Source: an uncultured Collinsella sp.
GTDB lineage: Bacteria; Actinomycetota; Coriobacteriia; Coriobacteriales; Coriobacteriaceae
Direction of reading: 5' to 3'
Assembly (NCBI GenBank): GCA_900544865.1
Contig: UQXA01000019.1
Location: 1-37,430 of the forward strand
Length of the DNA stretch: 37,430 nt
Shown here: positions 1-8,584 of the stretch, piece after piece
How the letters are laid out: the number at the start of each line of letters is the position of its first letter
Numbering within the stretch: the first letter of the stretch is position 1
Made by a program: the position numbers and the translations under genes
The notes under the pieces: model-generated
What the model was told of the DNA's origin: nothing
Databases searched by the model: none
The model's input: only the letters and a program-made list of their open reading frames with translations

Positions 1-43
1 TGCTCAGGAGTCTCGTGGGCTCGGAGATGTGTATAAGAGACAG
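1..43. other. Sequencing adapter (Nextera read-2 / Tn5 mosaic end), not genome
   Basis: Positions 10-43 match the 34-base Illumina Nextera read-2 transposase adapter, and its last 19 bases (25-43, starting AGATGTGTATAAG) are the Tn5 mosaic end. Genomic sequence therefore starts at about 44. Positions 1-9 are presumably adapter or index residue. This is untrimmed library sequence at a contig end. Confidence 0.96.
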
Positions 44-59
44 GAATGTTGTGATGGTT
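44..59. repeat. Truncated half of a CATCACAACATTC hairpin repeat
   Basis: The 16 bases after the adapter, GAATGTTGTGATGGTT, are the exact reverse complement of 11794-11809, the left arm of a 15-bp hairpin downstream of the sortase gene. In both places a CCACCACAAAGG hairpin lies nearby (93-125 here, 11748-11780 there). This looks like one composite repeat in opposite orientations, cut here by the contig end. Confidence 0.6.
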
Positions 60-92
60 AGCGCCCCGGGTCCGGCTATCCTGCGAGTCCAG

Positions 93-130
93 CCACCACA
101 AAGGGGCCAGGCACCTTTGTGGTGGTTTTT
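93..130 (+). repeat. CCACCACAAAGG palindromic repeat, terminator-like
   Basis: A perfect 12-bp stem, CCACCACAAAGG (93-104) with CCTTTGTGGTGG (114-125), is followed by five T (126-130). The shape fits a Rho-independent terminator for a gene cut off by the contig start. The same 33-bp unit recurs at 1055-1087 and 11748-11780 without a T-tract, so it is primarily a dispersed repeat that may act as a terminator here. Confidence 0.7.
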
Positions 131-219
131 GCTTTGACAGGCCGCGCCTGCGCCTTGGTATACCATGTACGCCGTTCACGAATGCACCCCACACCGCTGC
201 ACAACCCAGAAAGGCCCCC

Positions 220-1041
220 ATGGACACCACCTTCAGCCACATCAAAGCCGTGTTCTGCGATATCGACGGCACGCTGCTCACGAGCCAGCACACGGTGTCC
301 CCGCGCACCGTGGCGGCGATCCGCGCCCTGCGCGAGCGCGGCGTGCTCTTTGGCCTGTGCACCGGGCGCGACGCCCACGCGACCGAGGCCATGTACGAGC
401 TCTGGGGCATCGAAGGCCTGGTGGACGTGCTCGTGGGCTGCGGTGGTGCCGAGGTCATCGACCGCGCGCACGACGTCAACGAGCTGAGCTATCCGCTGCC
501 GGGCGAGACCATCGCCCGCATCTGCAAGCACATGGCGGACCTTCCGGCAACGCCCGTCTGCCCCCGAGACGGCGTGTTCTACGTGCCCGAGAGCAACGCG
601 TGCGTCGAGCACCTGTCGCGCGTCGATGGTGTGCCCTACCAGGTGGTCGACTTTGCCGAGTTTTTGCGCGAGCCGCAGCCCAAGGTGATGTTTACCATGG
701 CGCCCGAGGTGATGCCGCAGGTGATTGAACGGGCGTCGACGTTTGCCGATGACACTGTTAAAGCGGCGGCTCTACAAACCACGCAGCGGCTCTACGAGTT
801 CATGGATCCGCGCGTGTCCAAGACGCGCGGCCTTGTGCGCGTGGCGGAGCTCAACGACATGGAGCTCCAGAACATTTGCGTGTTTGGCGATGCCGATAAC
901 GACACCTGCATGGTGGCCGACGCCGGCGTGGGTGTGGCCATGGCAAATGGCAGCGACGCCACCCGTGCCGCCGCCGACTTTGTAACCGCCAGCAACGACA
1001 AAGACGGCATCGCGATCTTTATCGAGGAACATCTGCTGTAG
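220..1041 (+). CDS. Cof-type HAD-superfamily hydrolase
   Basis: This 273-residue protein belongs to the haloacid dehalogenase superfamily, Cof/YidA-type (subclass IIB). These are cytoplasmic phosphatases that mostly act on small sugar or cofactor phosphates. Motif I is D14-I-D16-G-T-L-L, with D14 the expected nucleophile. A Thr in LCTGRD gives motif II, a Lys near SKTRG gives motif III, and GDADND around residues 223-228 gives the Mg-binding motif IV. Length is typical for the family. The ATG is preceded by GAAAGG. The gene stands alone, with CCACCAC hairpin repeats on both sides and no co-directional partner within 500 bases. The substrate cannot be told from sequence. Confidence 0.9.
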   Translation: MDTTFSHIKAVFCDIDGTLLTSQHTVSPRTVAAIRALRERGVLFGLCTGRDAHATEAMYELWGIEGLVDVLVGCGGAEVIDRAHDVNELSYPLPGETIARICKHMADLPATPVCPRDGVFYVPESNACVEHLSRVDGVPYQVVDFAEFLREPQPKVMFTMAPEVMPQVIERASTFADDTVKAAALQTTQRLYEFMDPRVSKTRGLVRVAELNDMELQNICVFGDADNDTCMVADAGVGVAMANGSDATRAAADFVTASNDKDGIAIFIEEHLL

Positions 1042-1054
1042 CGCAGGGGGAGAA

Positions 1055-1087
1055 CCACCACAAAAGGAGCAGGCACCTTTGTGGTGG
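1055..1087. repeat. CCACCACAAAGG palindromic repeat, second copy
   Basis: CCACCACAAAAGG pairs with CCTTTGTGGTGG around a short GAGCAGGCA loop, 13 bases after the HAD gene stop. It matches the 93-125 copy at nearly every position. No T-run follows, so termination here is uncertain. Confidence 0.7.
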
Positions 1088-1427
1088 CCTCAGGCGATTT
1101 GGGTGAATTGATGCCTAAAATCTGCGCGAAAATCCAAATAACGTTGTCTGAACATTACGCTTCTAACCACCGATGAGCTAAAGATATTCCCATCAATTTG
1201 GTAGTCTATTCCTCCCGGTTAATGACCTACCGTTCACGGTCGATTTTCGACCGTTCACAGGATGTTTGCTCTTGAGCAAAATGTTGTGCAAATAAATAAA
1301 ATGCTATTAAAAAACTGATAACTGGCTTAATTACCAGTAGAAATAGATATTATATAGCGAATAAACGAAGGTTAATCCGAGCAAATGTCAAGAGAATTGA
1401 GAATTCGCTACAAAACTATCGGTATTT
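1088..1427. other. AT-rich intergenic region upstream of the pilus genes, no gene seen
   Basis: This stretch is clearly richer in A+T than the flanking genes and holds no credible ORF. It contains several small inverted repeats: CGGTCGA/TCGACCG around 1237-1253 with ACCGTTCAC repeated on both sides, TTGCTC/GAGCAA around 1266-1279, and ACTGG/CCAGT near 1322. Such a block before a surface-structure operon suits a long regulatory region or acquired DNA, but no regulator can be named. Confidence 0.5.
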
Positions 1428-1457
1428 TTGCTTAGATGTTCAAACAATCGTTACAAT
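1428..1457 (+). promoter_or_regulatory. Candidate promoter of the pilus operon
   Basis: TTGCTT (1428-1433) and TACAAT (1452-1457) resemble sigma-70 -35 and -10 boxes with an 18-bp spacer. They lie about 90 bases before the adhesin start codon. Inferred from consensus only. Confidence 0.45.
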
Positions 1458-1472
1458 ATGTACTACAAGCGT

Positions 1473-1491
1473 GCGCAATTACAGATTGCGC
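1473..1491. promoter_or_regulatory. Inverted repeat just downstream of the pilus promoter
   Basis: GCGCAAT and ATTGCGC form a perfect 7-bp inverted repeat around TACAG. It starts 16 bases past the candidate -10 box, which suits a repressor operator or a 5' UTR hairpin. The binding factor is unknown. Confidence 0.4.
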
Positions 1492-1546
1492 AGATACGTT
1501 TGATAGGGAAAGAGCAAGATCGCGGTCTCTTGGGGAGGAGACATCG

Positions 1547-4500
1547 ATGAAAGCGAATTCGGACAAATCTAAGCAGAGTAATAAAGCGACGCGCCGTGTA
1601 CTGGCAGGCGTTTTGTGCGGAGCCTCCGTGTTGAGCCTGGTACTGTCGCTCGTCATGCCTCCAATCTCGCAGGCCATTGCCAACGATGCCCAGGCGGTTT
1701 CTACCGAGGAAACTGTGATGGGGGGGGGTTCCTCAAGTGAGTCCGCTGCTGTAGGTAACACCAGCGAGGATGCCGAAAACCAGAATAGCGACGAGACCGA
1801 TGGCGGCGAGTCTGGCTCTTCAAATAGTGTTGAGCAGGCTCAGAGTGCGAATGCGGCTTCAGCGGGAGCGACGGCCACCGTGAAGCCGGGAATTTACGTT
1901 CCCACGTCTATCGGTATCGGTACGAATATCAATGTCTCAACCCCTGATCCCGGCGTGGCCACCTACGTCGGCCGCGACATGTACATCGGTGGTAAGCCGA
2001 GCGATAAGCCGAGCGACGGCACTATCGATCTTGATGCGGACAACGCCCCCACCGGCTCATATGCCGCTGAGGCGGAGGGCCTTACCGTGGTCCGTGGCAA
2101 GCTTGCCATGAATCCACTCAAAGAGAGCTGGCCCTATAATAATAGTAGCGGCGCTGGTTTCCGCTTTGGCACCGTTGGTTTTGGTTCCCAGTTCCGTCCT
2201 GTCTACGGCAGCACCGTGCTTGCGGTCGCCGGAATCGACAGTGCGATCACCAAAATGAGCGTTGGTTACAACGGCAACTTGCCGGGGGCGACTACCGTTG
2301 GCGCTTGGAACAAAGGCGCTTGGGTCGGACAGCAGAGACCTTTTGAGGGCGCGACTCCTTCCGGCTTTGCCTACACCGCGCAAATCGCAGGCCCCATCAC
2401 ATACTGGCGCGATAGCGACTATAAACGCCAGTCTGTGGTGACAATGCAGGGTAATTGGTACGAGGGCTTGTCTGCTCTGGAAAGCACCCTGTTCAATAAA
2501 GCTGTTGATTTGACTAATGTCAACGGTAGCGATTATTCGAGCTATAACGGTACAAATGGATACCTCTCGAAGCTATCGAAACAGCTCGACTCGTTTGAAG
2601 ATACCGGCGAGGTGGATGTCAACGGCTTTGCAGAGCCTAATAGCAACTACGTCATCAACAAGTACAATAACGACGGAACAAGCTATACACTCAAATTCGA
2701 TGGTAGCGACGATGGTAGCGGCAAGTCTGTTTCCGGTGCGCTCGATACCGGAATCCCGAGCAATAAGATTCGCAACACCGAGCGACTCATCACCTTTACC
2801 GGCGATGGAACTTCTATGCAACAGGTCTTCACCATCGCCGGTTCCGAGCTCTCCAACTGGAAGGATGACGTCTACTACCGCGGCGTCGACTTTAAGTTCA
2901 CCAATATCCCCGAAGGCGCATCCATTGTCGTGAACGTTACAGGTACTAATCCTGTCGAGTTCCACAACGGCTGGCGCTTCTGGTGGGGAGATACAGAAAT
3001 ATCTCGCGGTTACGAGAGTCAGTACGCCAAGAAAGACCTTGACGCGAAATACTCGCTGGCCTCCCAGTCCATCATGTGGAACTTCGTCGATACCACCAGC
3101 CTTACCATTCGAGGCGGCATCGCGGGAGAAAACCGCGCGGACTGGGGATACGGCGGCACAGCCACCGGTGCCAAGTGGACTGACGACGATCCTGCGGCGG
3201 CTATGATCGGATCGATTCTCGTTCCCAACGGAAGTTTCGACGACCATGTGACTACCAACGGCCGCGTTTATGTGGGCGTCGATTTCTCAATGAACAGCCC
3301 GAAGGTTGCCGCAGCATTTGGTGAGGGTAACTCGGCTTCCGTCATCGATATGGATCAGGAGCGTCACAACTTCCCGTGGTCTGGGTCGTATACGCCCGAC
3401 GGCTCCGCCGTTGCGTGGAGCAAGGTCGATGCGGCGAACGGCAACACGTCGCTTCCTGGTTCCTCGTGGGCTATCTATGGTTCTGTCGAGAATGCTGTCG
3501 CGGGCAAGGACGCTATCGTGACGGTGACTGACGGTGGCGCAAATGATTACGCTTCGGGTGATGGCAAGCTTCAGTTCAACTATCTGAACCAGAAGGCAAA
3601 CATCGGCAATTCCAACGATACCAACTACTTCACGTATTACATCAAAGAGGAGACGGCGCCGGCTGGCTACCAGAAGTCAGACACCATCTACTATGCCACT
3701 ATGAACAATTCTGGCGAGAAGCCGAACTACGTTCAGGGTTACGTGGATGAGAACGGCAAAAATGTTCCGTTCGAGAATAACCCCACAGGTGCCATTCCCA
3801 ACACCAAGATCATCACCGGTACGGTGTCTTGGACCAAGGTGGGGGAGGGCGACACAAAACACACTCCTTTGGCTGGTTCTGAGTGGAAACTCACCAAGAC
3901 TAATGACGCCGATGGTGCGGCCGTTAACCAGTCCTGGACCGTGAGAGATCAGGTGAGCGACCAGTCGACTTCGAGCGATACCACGTGGGTAGACACCGAC
4001 ACCGCGCCTGGCAAGTTCACGCTCGAGGGTCTGCTGCCGGGTACGTACACGCTTGTTGAGACCCAGGCTCCGTTTGGCTACAACTTGAACACCACGGTTT
4101 ATGAGTTCACGGTGTCCAACGAGGACGGTTCCGTCACGTGGACCGAGGGAAAGAGCCCGACGATTGACGGGAACAACGTCTACATTTCCGACGCCCTTAC
4201 CACTACGTCCGTGAAGATCCCGGTGACCAAATCTGTTCGCAATACGGACTGGCCGAAGGGCGATAAAGACAAATATGTGCCGTTCGAGTTCAGCATCGAG
4301 GCTACGGGGGCAAATAAGGATAGCGCACCTAAGCTTGATCCGACGACTATTTCCGTCGCTCCCGCAGCGGGCTCCACCAAGGTCAACGACATCGTGGCAT
4401 CCTTTGGCGGTATCTCGTTCTCCAAAAAGCACCTCGCCAAGATCGGCGATTCGAACCCGACTGGCGCCAAGACCTACACCTACACGGTGAAGGAGGTCGC

Positions 4501-4882
4501 GCCTACCACCGGTGCCATCGATAAGCTCCGCTACTCCAAGGCCGAGTACCAGGTTGCCGTCACGGTGAAGGCCGTCATGAATGAGACCACTGGCAAGTAC
4601 ACCGGTCTTACCACCTCTACCACCGTTACGCAGATGAAGGACGACATGGGCAACACCCTTGGCGAGAACGGGCAGGGCGTCGTGGTTGAACCCTCCGCCG
4701 CCGCGCCCGACGCCATTCCCGCCTCCACCTTCACCAACACCTACTCCACCTCTTTGCCCCTTTCTGGTATGTCGGGCGTCACTCTGACGTACCTTGCCGG
4801 CGCGGCGGTGCTTTGCGCTGCTGCGGTCTGGATGCACATTCGTCGCAAGGCGAATGCGAAGGGAGGTAAGCGTCGTGAATAA
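1547..4882 (+). CDS. LPxTG-anchored pilus tip adhesin (choice-of-anchor-A-like, SpaA and FctA-like domains)
   Basis: This 1111-residue surface protein is the likely pilus tip or ancillary pilin. The ATG at 1547 is chosen over an upstream in-frame ATG at 1436 because GGGGAGGAG lies just before it and a signal peptide then starts the protein (positive residues, hydrophobic core at about 18-44, cleavage near SQAIA). A Ser/Glu/Asn-rich linker follows. Residues of about 113-613 resemble the choice-of-anchor-A fold, ending in a GSILVPNG...HNFPWSG pattern. Two SpaA/Cna_B domains follow (about 618-718 and 758-855, with KEETAPAGY and VETQAPFGY E-box-like motifs), then an FctA-like isopeptide pilin domain (about 886-1065). 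The C-terminus has LPLSG (1070-1074), a membrane segment and a basic tail, the substrate signature for a sortase. A G9 tract sits in codons 58-61. GC content is lower than in the next gene. Confidence 0.88.
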   Translation: MKANSDKSKQSNKATRRVLAGVLCGASVLSLVLSLVMPPISQAIANDAQAVSTEETVMGGGSSSESAAVGNTSEDAENQNSDETDGGESGSSNSVEQAQSANAASAGATATVKPGIYVPTSIGIGTNINVSTPDPGVATYVGRDMYIGGKPSDKPSDGTIDLDADNAPTGSYAAEAEGLTVVRGKLAMNPLKESWPYNNSSGAGFRFGTVGFGSQFRPVYGSTVLAVAGIDSAITKMSVGYNGNLPGATTVGAWNKGAWVGQQRPFEGATPSGFAYTAQIAGPITYWRDSDYKRQSVVTMQGNWYEGLSALESTLFNKAVDLTNVNGSDYSSYNGTNGYLSKLSKQLDSFEDTGEVDVNGFAEPNSNYVINKYNNDGTSYTLKFDGSDDGSGKSVSGALDTGIPSNKIRNTERLITFTGDGTSMQQVFTIAGSELSNWKDDVYYRGVDFKFTNIPEGASIVVNVTGTNPVEFHNGWRFWWGDTEISRGYESQYAKKDLDAKYSLASQSIMWNFVDTTSLTIRGGIAGENRADWGYGGTATGAKWTDDDPAAAMIGSILVPNGSFDDHVTTNGRVYVGVDFSMNSPKVAAAFGEGNSASVIDMDQERHNFPWSGSYTPDGSAVAWSKVDAANGNTSLPGSSWAIYGSVENAVAGKDAIVTVTDGGANDYASGDGKLQFNYLNQKANIGNSNDTNYFTYYIKEETAPAGYQKSDTIYYATMNNSGEKPNYVQGYVDENGKNVPFENNPTGAIPNTKIITGTVSWTKVGEGDTKHTPLAGSEWKLTKTNDADGAAVNQSWTVRDQVSDQSTSSDTTWVDTDTAPGKFTLEGLLPGTYTLVETQAPFGYNLNTTVYEFTVSNEDGSVTWTEGKSPTIDGNNVYISDALTTTSVKIPVTKSVRNTDWPKGDKDKYVPFEFSIEATGANKDSAPKLDPTTISVAPAAGSTKVNDIVASFGGISFSKKHLAKIGDSNPTGAKTYTYTVKEVAPTTGAIDKLRYSKAEYQVAVTVKAVMNETTGKYTGLTTSTTVTQMKDDMGNTLGENGQGVVVEPSAAAPDAIPASTFTNTYSTSLPLSGMSGVTLTYLAGAAVLCAAAVWMHIRRKANAKGGKRRE
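1720..1728 (+). repeat. G9 homopolymer in the adhesin gene, candidate phase-variation switch
   Basis: Nine consecutive G lie in codons 58-61 (V-M-G-G-G-S), just after the signal peptide. With G9 the frame is open. With ten G the frame reads F-L-K then TGA. With eight G it reads V-P-Q-V-S-P-L-L then TAG. Either slip would therefore shut off the adhesin, as expected for slipped-strand phase variation. Confidence 0.7.
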
Positions 4883-6545
4883 GAAAGTTTGCTCCTTCCC
4901 GATCTTGTTTGCGCTGCTTGCCCTCCTGATCGGCACCTGCGCGGTTGTGTTCCCCGCTTCCGCGCAGGCTGCGCCGACCTCGACCGGTTCCATCACGGTG
5001 GGCGGCACCGTGGCGAGCAGCTACGATGCCTACCAGATCTTTAGCGCCAACGTCGTCGACGGCGACAGCGACGCCAAGATCGCCACCGACCTCGCCTGGG
5101 CAAGCGACACCGTGCGCGACGCCGTCCTGCCTGTGCTGCATAGCGCCGGCATGCCCAATTCCCAGACCACCGCGCAGGAAGCTGCCGAGTGGCTCAACAC
5201 CGATTCCCACCTTACGGGCGCGCTGAGCGCACAGCTCGCTCGTTCCCTCCAGAGCTCTGGCGCCGTGTCCGTGGCCCTTAACGCGGGCAGGGCGGCCGAG
5301 CTGCCCTGCGGCTACTGGCTCATCGTCGCCGACGACGACGCCATCGCCCAGGGCGAGGCCGGCACCGCGCCGATCATGGCCCTGGTCGGCGGCAGCGCCG
5401 TCACCGTCAAGCCCAAGGTGGCGACCCCCAAGGTCGCCAAGCACGTGCTGGAGGACGGCACCGCCGCCTGGCAGAAGGCCGCCGACGCCACGGTCGCCGA
5501 CGACCTGTACTGGCGCCTCTCGTCCACGGTCCCGGCGGGCCTCACGGCCTACGACACCTACACGGTGCAGTTTGTCGACACCATGGGCGCGGGGCTCGAC
5601 CCCTCCAAGGTGGCCGCGAGCATTCGCGTGTACGTGGCGGCGGGCGCGGACGGCGGCTTCGACGCCGTCTCGGCCGGCAAGGACGGCCGCGTCGGCACCG
5701 AACCCGCGAAGGGCTGGACCGACATCACGGCCCAGTGCGCCACCAAGGTGGCGGCGGACGGCAAGACCTTCACCGTGCGCACCGGCGACCTGATCGCCGC
5801 GCTCGGCGGGGCCGACGCCTTCGCCGCGGGCGCCCGCGTGGTCGCCGTGTACAACGCGCCGTTGGGGGCCAACTGCAATCGAGGCGCCACCAAGGGCAAC
5901 CCCAACGAGGTCTACCTGCGCTACCCGCGCTCTCCCCTCGCCGACCAGTCCGGCGACGCCGGCTTCACCCGCACGCCGAGCGACGACGCGTGCGCCTACA
6001 CCTGGGATCTCGCGCTCACCAAGCGCGGCAGCGACGGCGACAAGCCGCTTGCCGGGGCGGTCCTGAGCATCGCCGACGACCGCGGCCGCACGCTTGCGGC
6101 CGACGGCACGTGGGATGCGGAGGGCAAGGTTACCGTCACCACGGGCGAGGACGGCCGCGTGACCGTCTCGGGCGTGGACTCGGGCAAGCTGGAGGTCCGC
6201 GAGCTCAAGGCGCCCAAGGGCTACACCGCCTTTGAGGGCACGCGCTCCGTGACGGTCAAGGCCGAGGGTCTGGACGTCGACCAGGTGGCCGCAGCCAAGC
6301 CCAAGCTCACCATCACGGCCGAGTCGCCCCTGCGCGCCGACAGCGCGGACGGGTCGACGGGCAGCCTGGAGGCGTCGCTCATCAACACGCCCACCGGCAC
6401 ACCCCCTAGCATTACCACCGGAGGCTTTATGCCCTCGACTGGCGATATGGCAATGTACGCAGCGGCCGCCGCAGCGGTCGCCGGAGCCGCGCTCATCGTG
6501 GTCGCGCTCCTGGTCAAGCGGGGAGGTGGCAGCCATAAAGAGTAG
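4875..6545 (+). CDS. LPxTG-type pilin, SpaH/EbpB family (GC-rich paralogue, MPSTG anchor)
   Basis: This 556-residue isopeptide-forming fimbrial protein starts at GTG 4875, overlapping the adhesin stop by 8 bases, with AAGGGAGG eight bases before it. A signal peptide covers residues 1 to about 31 (core FPILFALLALLIG, cleavage after ASAQA). The N-terminal domain has the D-AYQIF motif seen in SpaH/EbpB proteins. The segment around VKPKVATPKVAK is the probable pilin-motif lysine region. A late Cna_B domain has the E-box-like LEVRELKAPKGY (about 438-449). The sorting signal is MPSTG (519-523), a variant of LPxTG, followed by an Ala-rich membrane segment and KRGGGSHKE. It is homologous to the next gene but far richer in G+C. 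It could be a minor or basal pilin. Confidence 0.87.
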   Translation: MNKKVCSFPILFALLALLIGTCAVVFPASAQAAPTSTGSITVGGTVASSYDAYQIFSANVVDGDSDAKIATDLAWASDTVRDAVLPVLHSAGMPNSQTTAQEAAEWLNTDSHLTGALSAQLARSLQSSGAVSVALNAGRAAELPCGYWLIVADDDAIAQGEAGTAPIMALVGGSAVTVKPKVATPKVAKHVLEDGTAAWQKAADATVADDLYWRLSSTVPAGLTAYDTYTVQFVDTMGAGLDPSKVAASIRVYVAAGADGGFDAVSAGKDGRVGTEPAKGWTDITAQCATKVAADGKTFTVRTGDLIAALGGADAFAAGARVVAVYNAPLGANCNRGATKGNPNEVYLRYPRSPLADQSGDAGFTRTPSDDACAYTWDLALTKRGSDGDKPLAGAVLSIADDRGRTLAADGTWDAEGKVTVTTGEDGRVTVSGVDSGKLEVRELKAPKGYTAFEGTRSVTVKAEGLDVDQVAAAKPKLTITAESPLRADSADGSTGSLEASLINTPTGTPPSITTGGFMPSTGDMAMYAAAAAAVAGAALIVVALLVKRGGGSHKE

Positions 6546-6653
6546 CTGGCAGCCCCACAGAGAGCGGGGCGAGACGTAACGAAGTAGATGCTAAGACACA
6601 GACAGACAGATTTAGATCAAATGGAATTCGAGCAGAAAGCAGAGGAAAAGAAG

Positions 6654-8447
6654 ATGAGCATGAGCAAGAACATCGCACGCCTGGCGGTGACAGCAGGCCT
6701 CACCGCAGCGTTGAGCTTCGGCGGCGTGATGGCCCCGGTGACCATGGCGTTTGCTGAGGGTGCGACTGCTTCGACCAATAGCATTAAGATCAATAAGAAC
6801 GAAGACAATGGCAGCGTGAAGTACAAGGCCTACCAGATTTTCGAGGCCGATGTCGTGGATGAGGCCGGCAAGACTGACAAGGTCGTTTCGAATGTTAAGT
6901 GGGCAACTGGCGTTGAGGACACGACGCAAAATGCCATCATCGAGGCTATCAACAAATATAAGGAAGGCGCTCTGAAAACCGATGCCAGCCCGCAGGATGT
7001 TGCCAATTGGCTGACTGCCAACATTATCGGGACCACAAACACGACGGTTCTCAAAGACACCGATTTGCTCAATACGCTTGCTGGACTGGTTGCGGAGGAT
7101 GTCGCTCCGACCATCCCGACAGGCGCTACGGAGGCTTCGTTTGCGGCGGGCAACAAGGTTTCTTTCGACAAATCTGGTTATTACCTGTTCCTGACTGACA
7201 AGGACACTTTAGCTCCGGATGGGTCGGAAGCTGACAACAAGAATACTGCCACTTCTCCGATTTATGCCGTTGTGGGCGCCGGCGATGTGGTGGTTACCGA
7301 GAAGACCAGCATTCCTACCGTCAACAAGGCTGTTATGGATGACAAGGACAAAAATTGGGTGACAGTGGAGAACGGAGACATTCTTACCAAACCCAATAAG
7401 GCCGCTGACTCTGCTATGGACGATTGGGTCGATTACAAACTCGTCGGTACGGTTGCGAGTAATATCGACACCTATAGCGACTATAAATACGTCTTCACGG
7501 ACAAACTGCCCAATTCCATGACGCCCAAGTTCGTCGATGGCAGCGAGAATAATGTTCCGGATGTCACGGTTACGATCGGTAACCAGACCGTAAAGAATGA
7601 TGCCGTGCGGGGCTACACCACAAATCTCTCGGATGATAACGAACTTACCGTTAACTTCAAGAACCTGAGGAATTGTGTTGACGTTGACGATAGCCCCATT
7701 GCCGTCAACGCTAGCTCGAGGGTGACCGTCGAGTATCAAGCCAAGCTCGACTCCTCCAAGATTTTCGACAGCAATAATGTCATTAAGGAAAAGTTCAAGG
7801 ATCTTATCGGCAAGGCTCAGAAGAATACGGTTAAGCTTACCTATTCTAACAACCCGAACGGTACAGGCGAGGGCAATACGGTAATTCACCCTGCCTATGA
7901 CTACACCTATGGCATCGATGTCACCAAGGTGGGTTCCGATAATAAAACTAAGGGGCTCGAAGGCGTTGAGTTCACGCTTCAGGAGCAGGGTGATACGAAC
8001 AACTTTATCAAGGCAAACGGCACCAAGACGACCAATAGTGAGCAGGCCAAGCTGAGGACCGACGCAAAAGGCAAGATTAACGTTGTCGGTCTCGATGAAG
8101 GCACCTACATCCTGAAAGAGGTCACCCCGGCGCCTGGCTACAATAACTCCGCAGCAAACGGTGTGACCTTCACCATCAAGCGCGAGCTCAATCAGACCGG
8201 CGACGAGGTTATCCCCAGCGTTGATTCTGCAATCAAGGCAGCAGATGGCGTGGTCAAGGACAACAAGGCTACCGCATCTACCGGCAAGCTCAGCTTCATC
8301 ATTGTCGACCAGAAGGGCTCCAACCTCCCGCTCACCGGTCTCAACGGCGTGACCTTCACCTGGATCGCTGGTGGCGCGGTGCTGTGCATCGGCGTGGCGC
8401 ACCTCATCCGCAGCCGTAAGCAGGCTGAGGAGTCCGAGCAGGAGTAA
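6654..8447 (+). CDS. Major pilin, SpaH/EbpB-type fimbrial shaft protein (LPLTG anchor)
   Basis: This 597-residue protein has a signal peptide (MSMSKN... cleavage near MAFAEG), an N-terminal domain with YKAYQIF, and a Lys in TVNKAV that is the likely pilin-motif crosslinking residue. A Cna_B domain follows with the E-box YILKEVTPAPGYN (from residue 485, Glu489). LPLTG (558-562), a membrane helix and a basic/acidic tail close the protein. Class C sortases polymerise such backbones through Lys-Thr isopeptide bonds. The ATG at 6654 has AGAGGAAAAGAAG before it. An upstream in-frame ATG at 6588 would put a charged 22-residue stretch before the signal peptide and is rejected. The gene lies 108 bases after the second pilin and before a strong terminator, so it probably ends the operon. 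Base composition resembles the adhesin. Confidence 0.88.
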   Translation: MSMSKNIARLAVTAGLTAALSFGGVMAPVTMAFAEGATASTNSIKINKNEDNGSVKYKAYQIFEADVVDEAGKTDKVVSNVKWATGVEDTTQNAIIEAINKYKEGALKTDASPQDVANWLTANIIGTTNTTVLKDTDLLNTLAGLVAEDVAPTIPTGATEASFAAGNKVSFDKSGYYLFLTDKDTLAPDGSEADNKNTATSPIYAVVGAGDVVVTEKTSIPTVNKAVMDDKDKNWVTVENGDILTKPNKAADSAMDDWVDYKLVGTVASNIDTYSDYKYVFTDKLPNSMTPKFVDGSENNVPDVTVTIGNQTVKNDAVRGYTTNLSDDNELTVNFKNLRNCVDVDDSPIAVNASSRVTVEYQAKLDSSKIFDSNNVIKEKFKDLIGKAQKNTVKLTYSNNPNGTGEGNTVIHPAYDYTYGIDVTKVGSDNKTKGLEGVEFTLQEQGDTNNFIKANGTKTTNSEQAKLRTDAKGKINVVGLDEGTYILKEVTPAPGYNNSAANGVTFTIKRELNQTGDEVIPSVDSAIKAADGVVKDNKATASTGKLSFIIVDQKGSNLPLTGLNGVTFTWIAGGAVLCIGVAHLIRSRKQAEESEQE

Positions 8448-8547
8448 CGCTCACTCACCCATCCCTTTGGCAGGTGGGATGTGATGGCCATGAGACTTGC
8501 GGACACTTTTCTCGTCCATTGACGTTCTTGCTTTGCCATTCTCTTTT

Positions 8548-8584
8548 CGGGACAGACTCCGCACTGGAGTCTGCCCCGTTTTTT
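8548..8584 (+). terminator. Rho-independent terminator of the pilus operon
   Basis: CGGGACAGACTCC and GGAGTCTGCCCCG form a 13-bp stem with one mismatch around GCACT, followed by six T (8579-8584). It lies 100 bases after the last pilin. Confidence 0.85.

Noticed and set aside
1436..1546. N-terminal extension of the adhesin from ATG 1436
   Set aside because: It lacks a ribosome-binding site, would put the signal peptide 37 residues inside, and overlaps the candidate -10 box.
3677..5008. Minus-strand 443-residue ORF
   Set aside because: It overlaps two secured pilus genes and shows no domain or ribosome-binding site.
4779..6536. Long minus-strand ORF (585 residues) over the GC-rich pilin
   Set aside because: High G+C makes stop codons rare on the opposite strand. 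The product is low-complexity and overlaps a clear signal-peptide/pilin gene.
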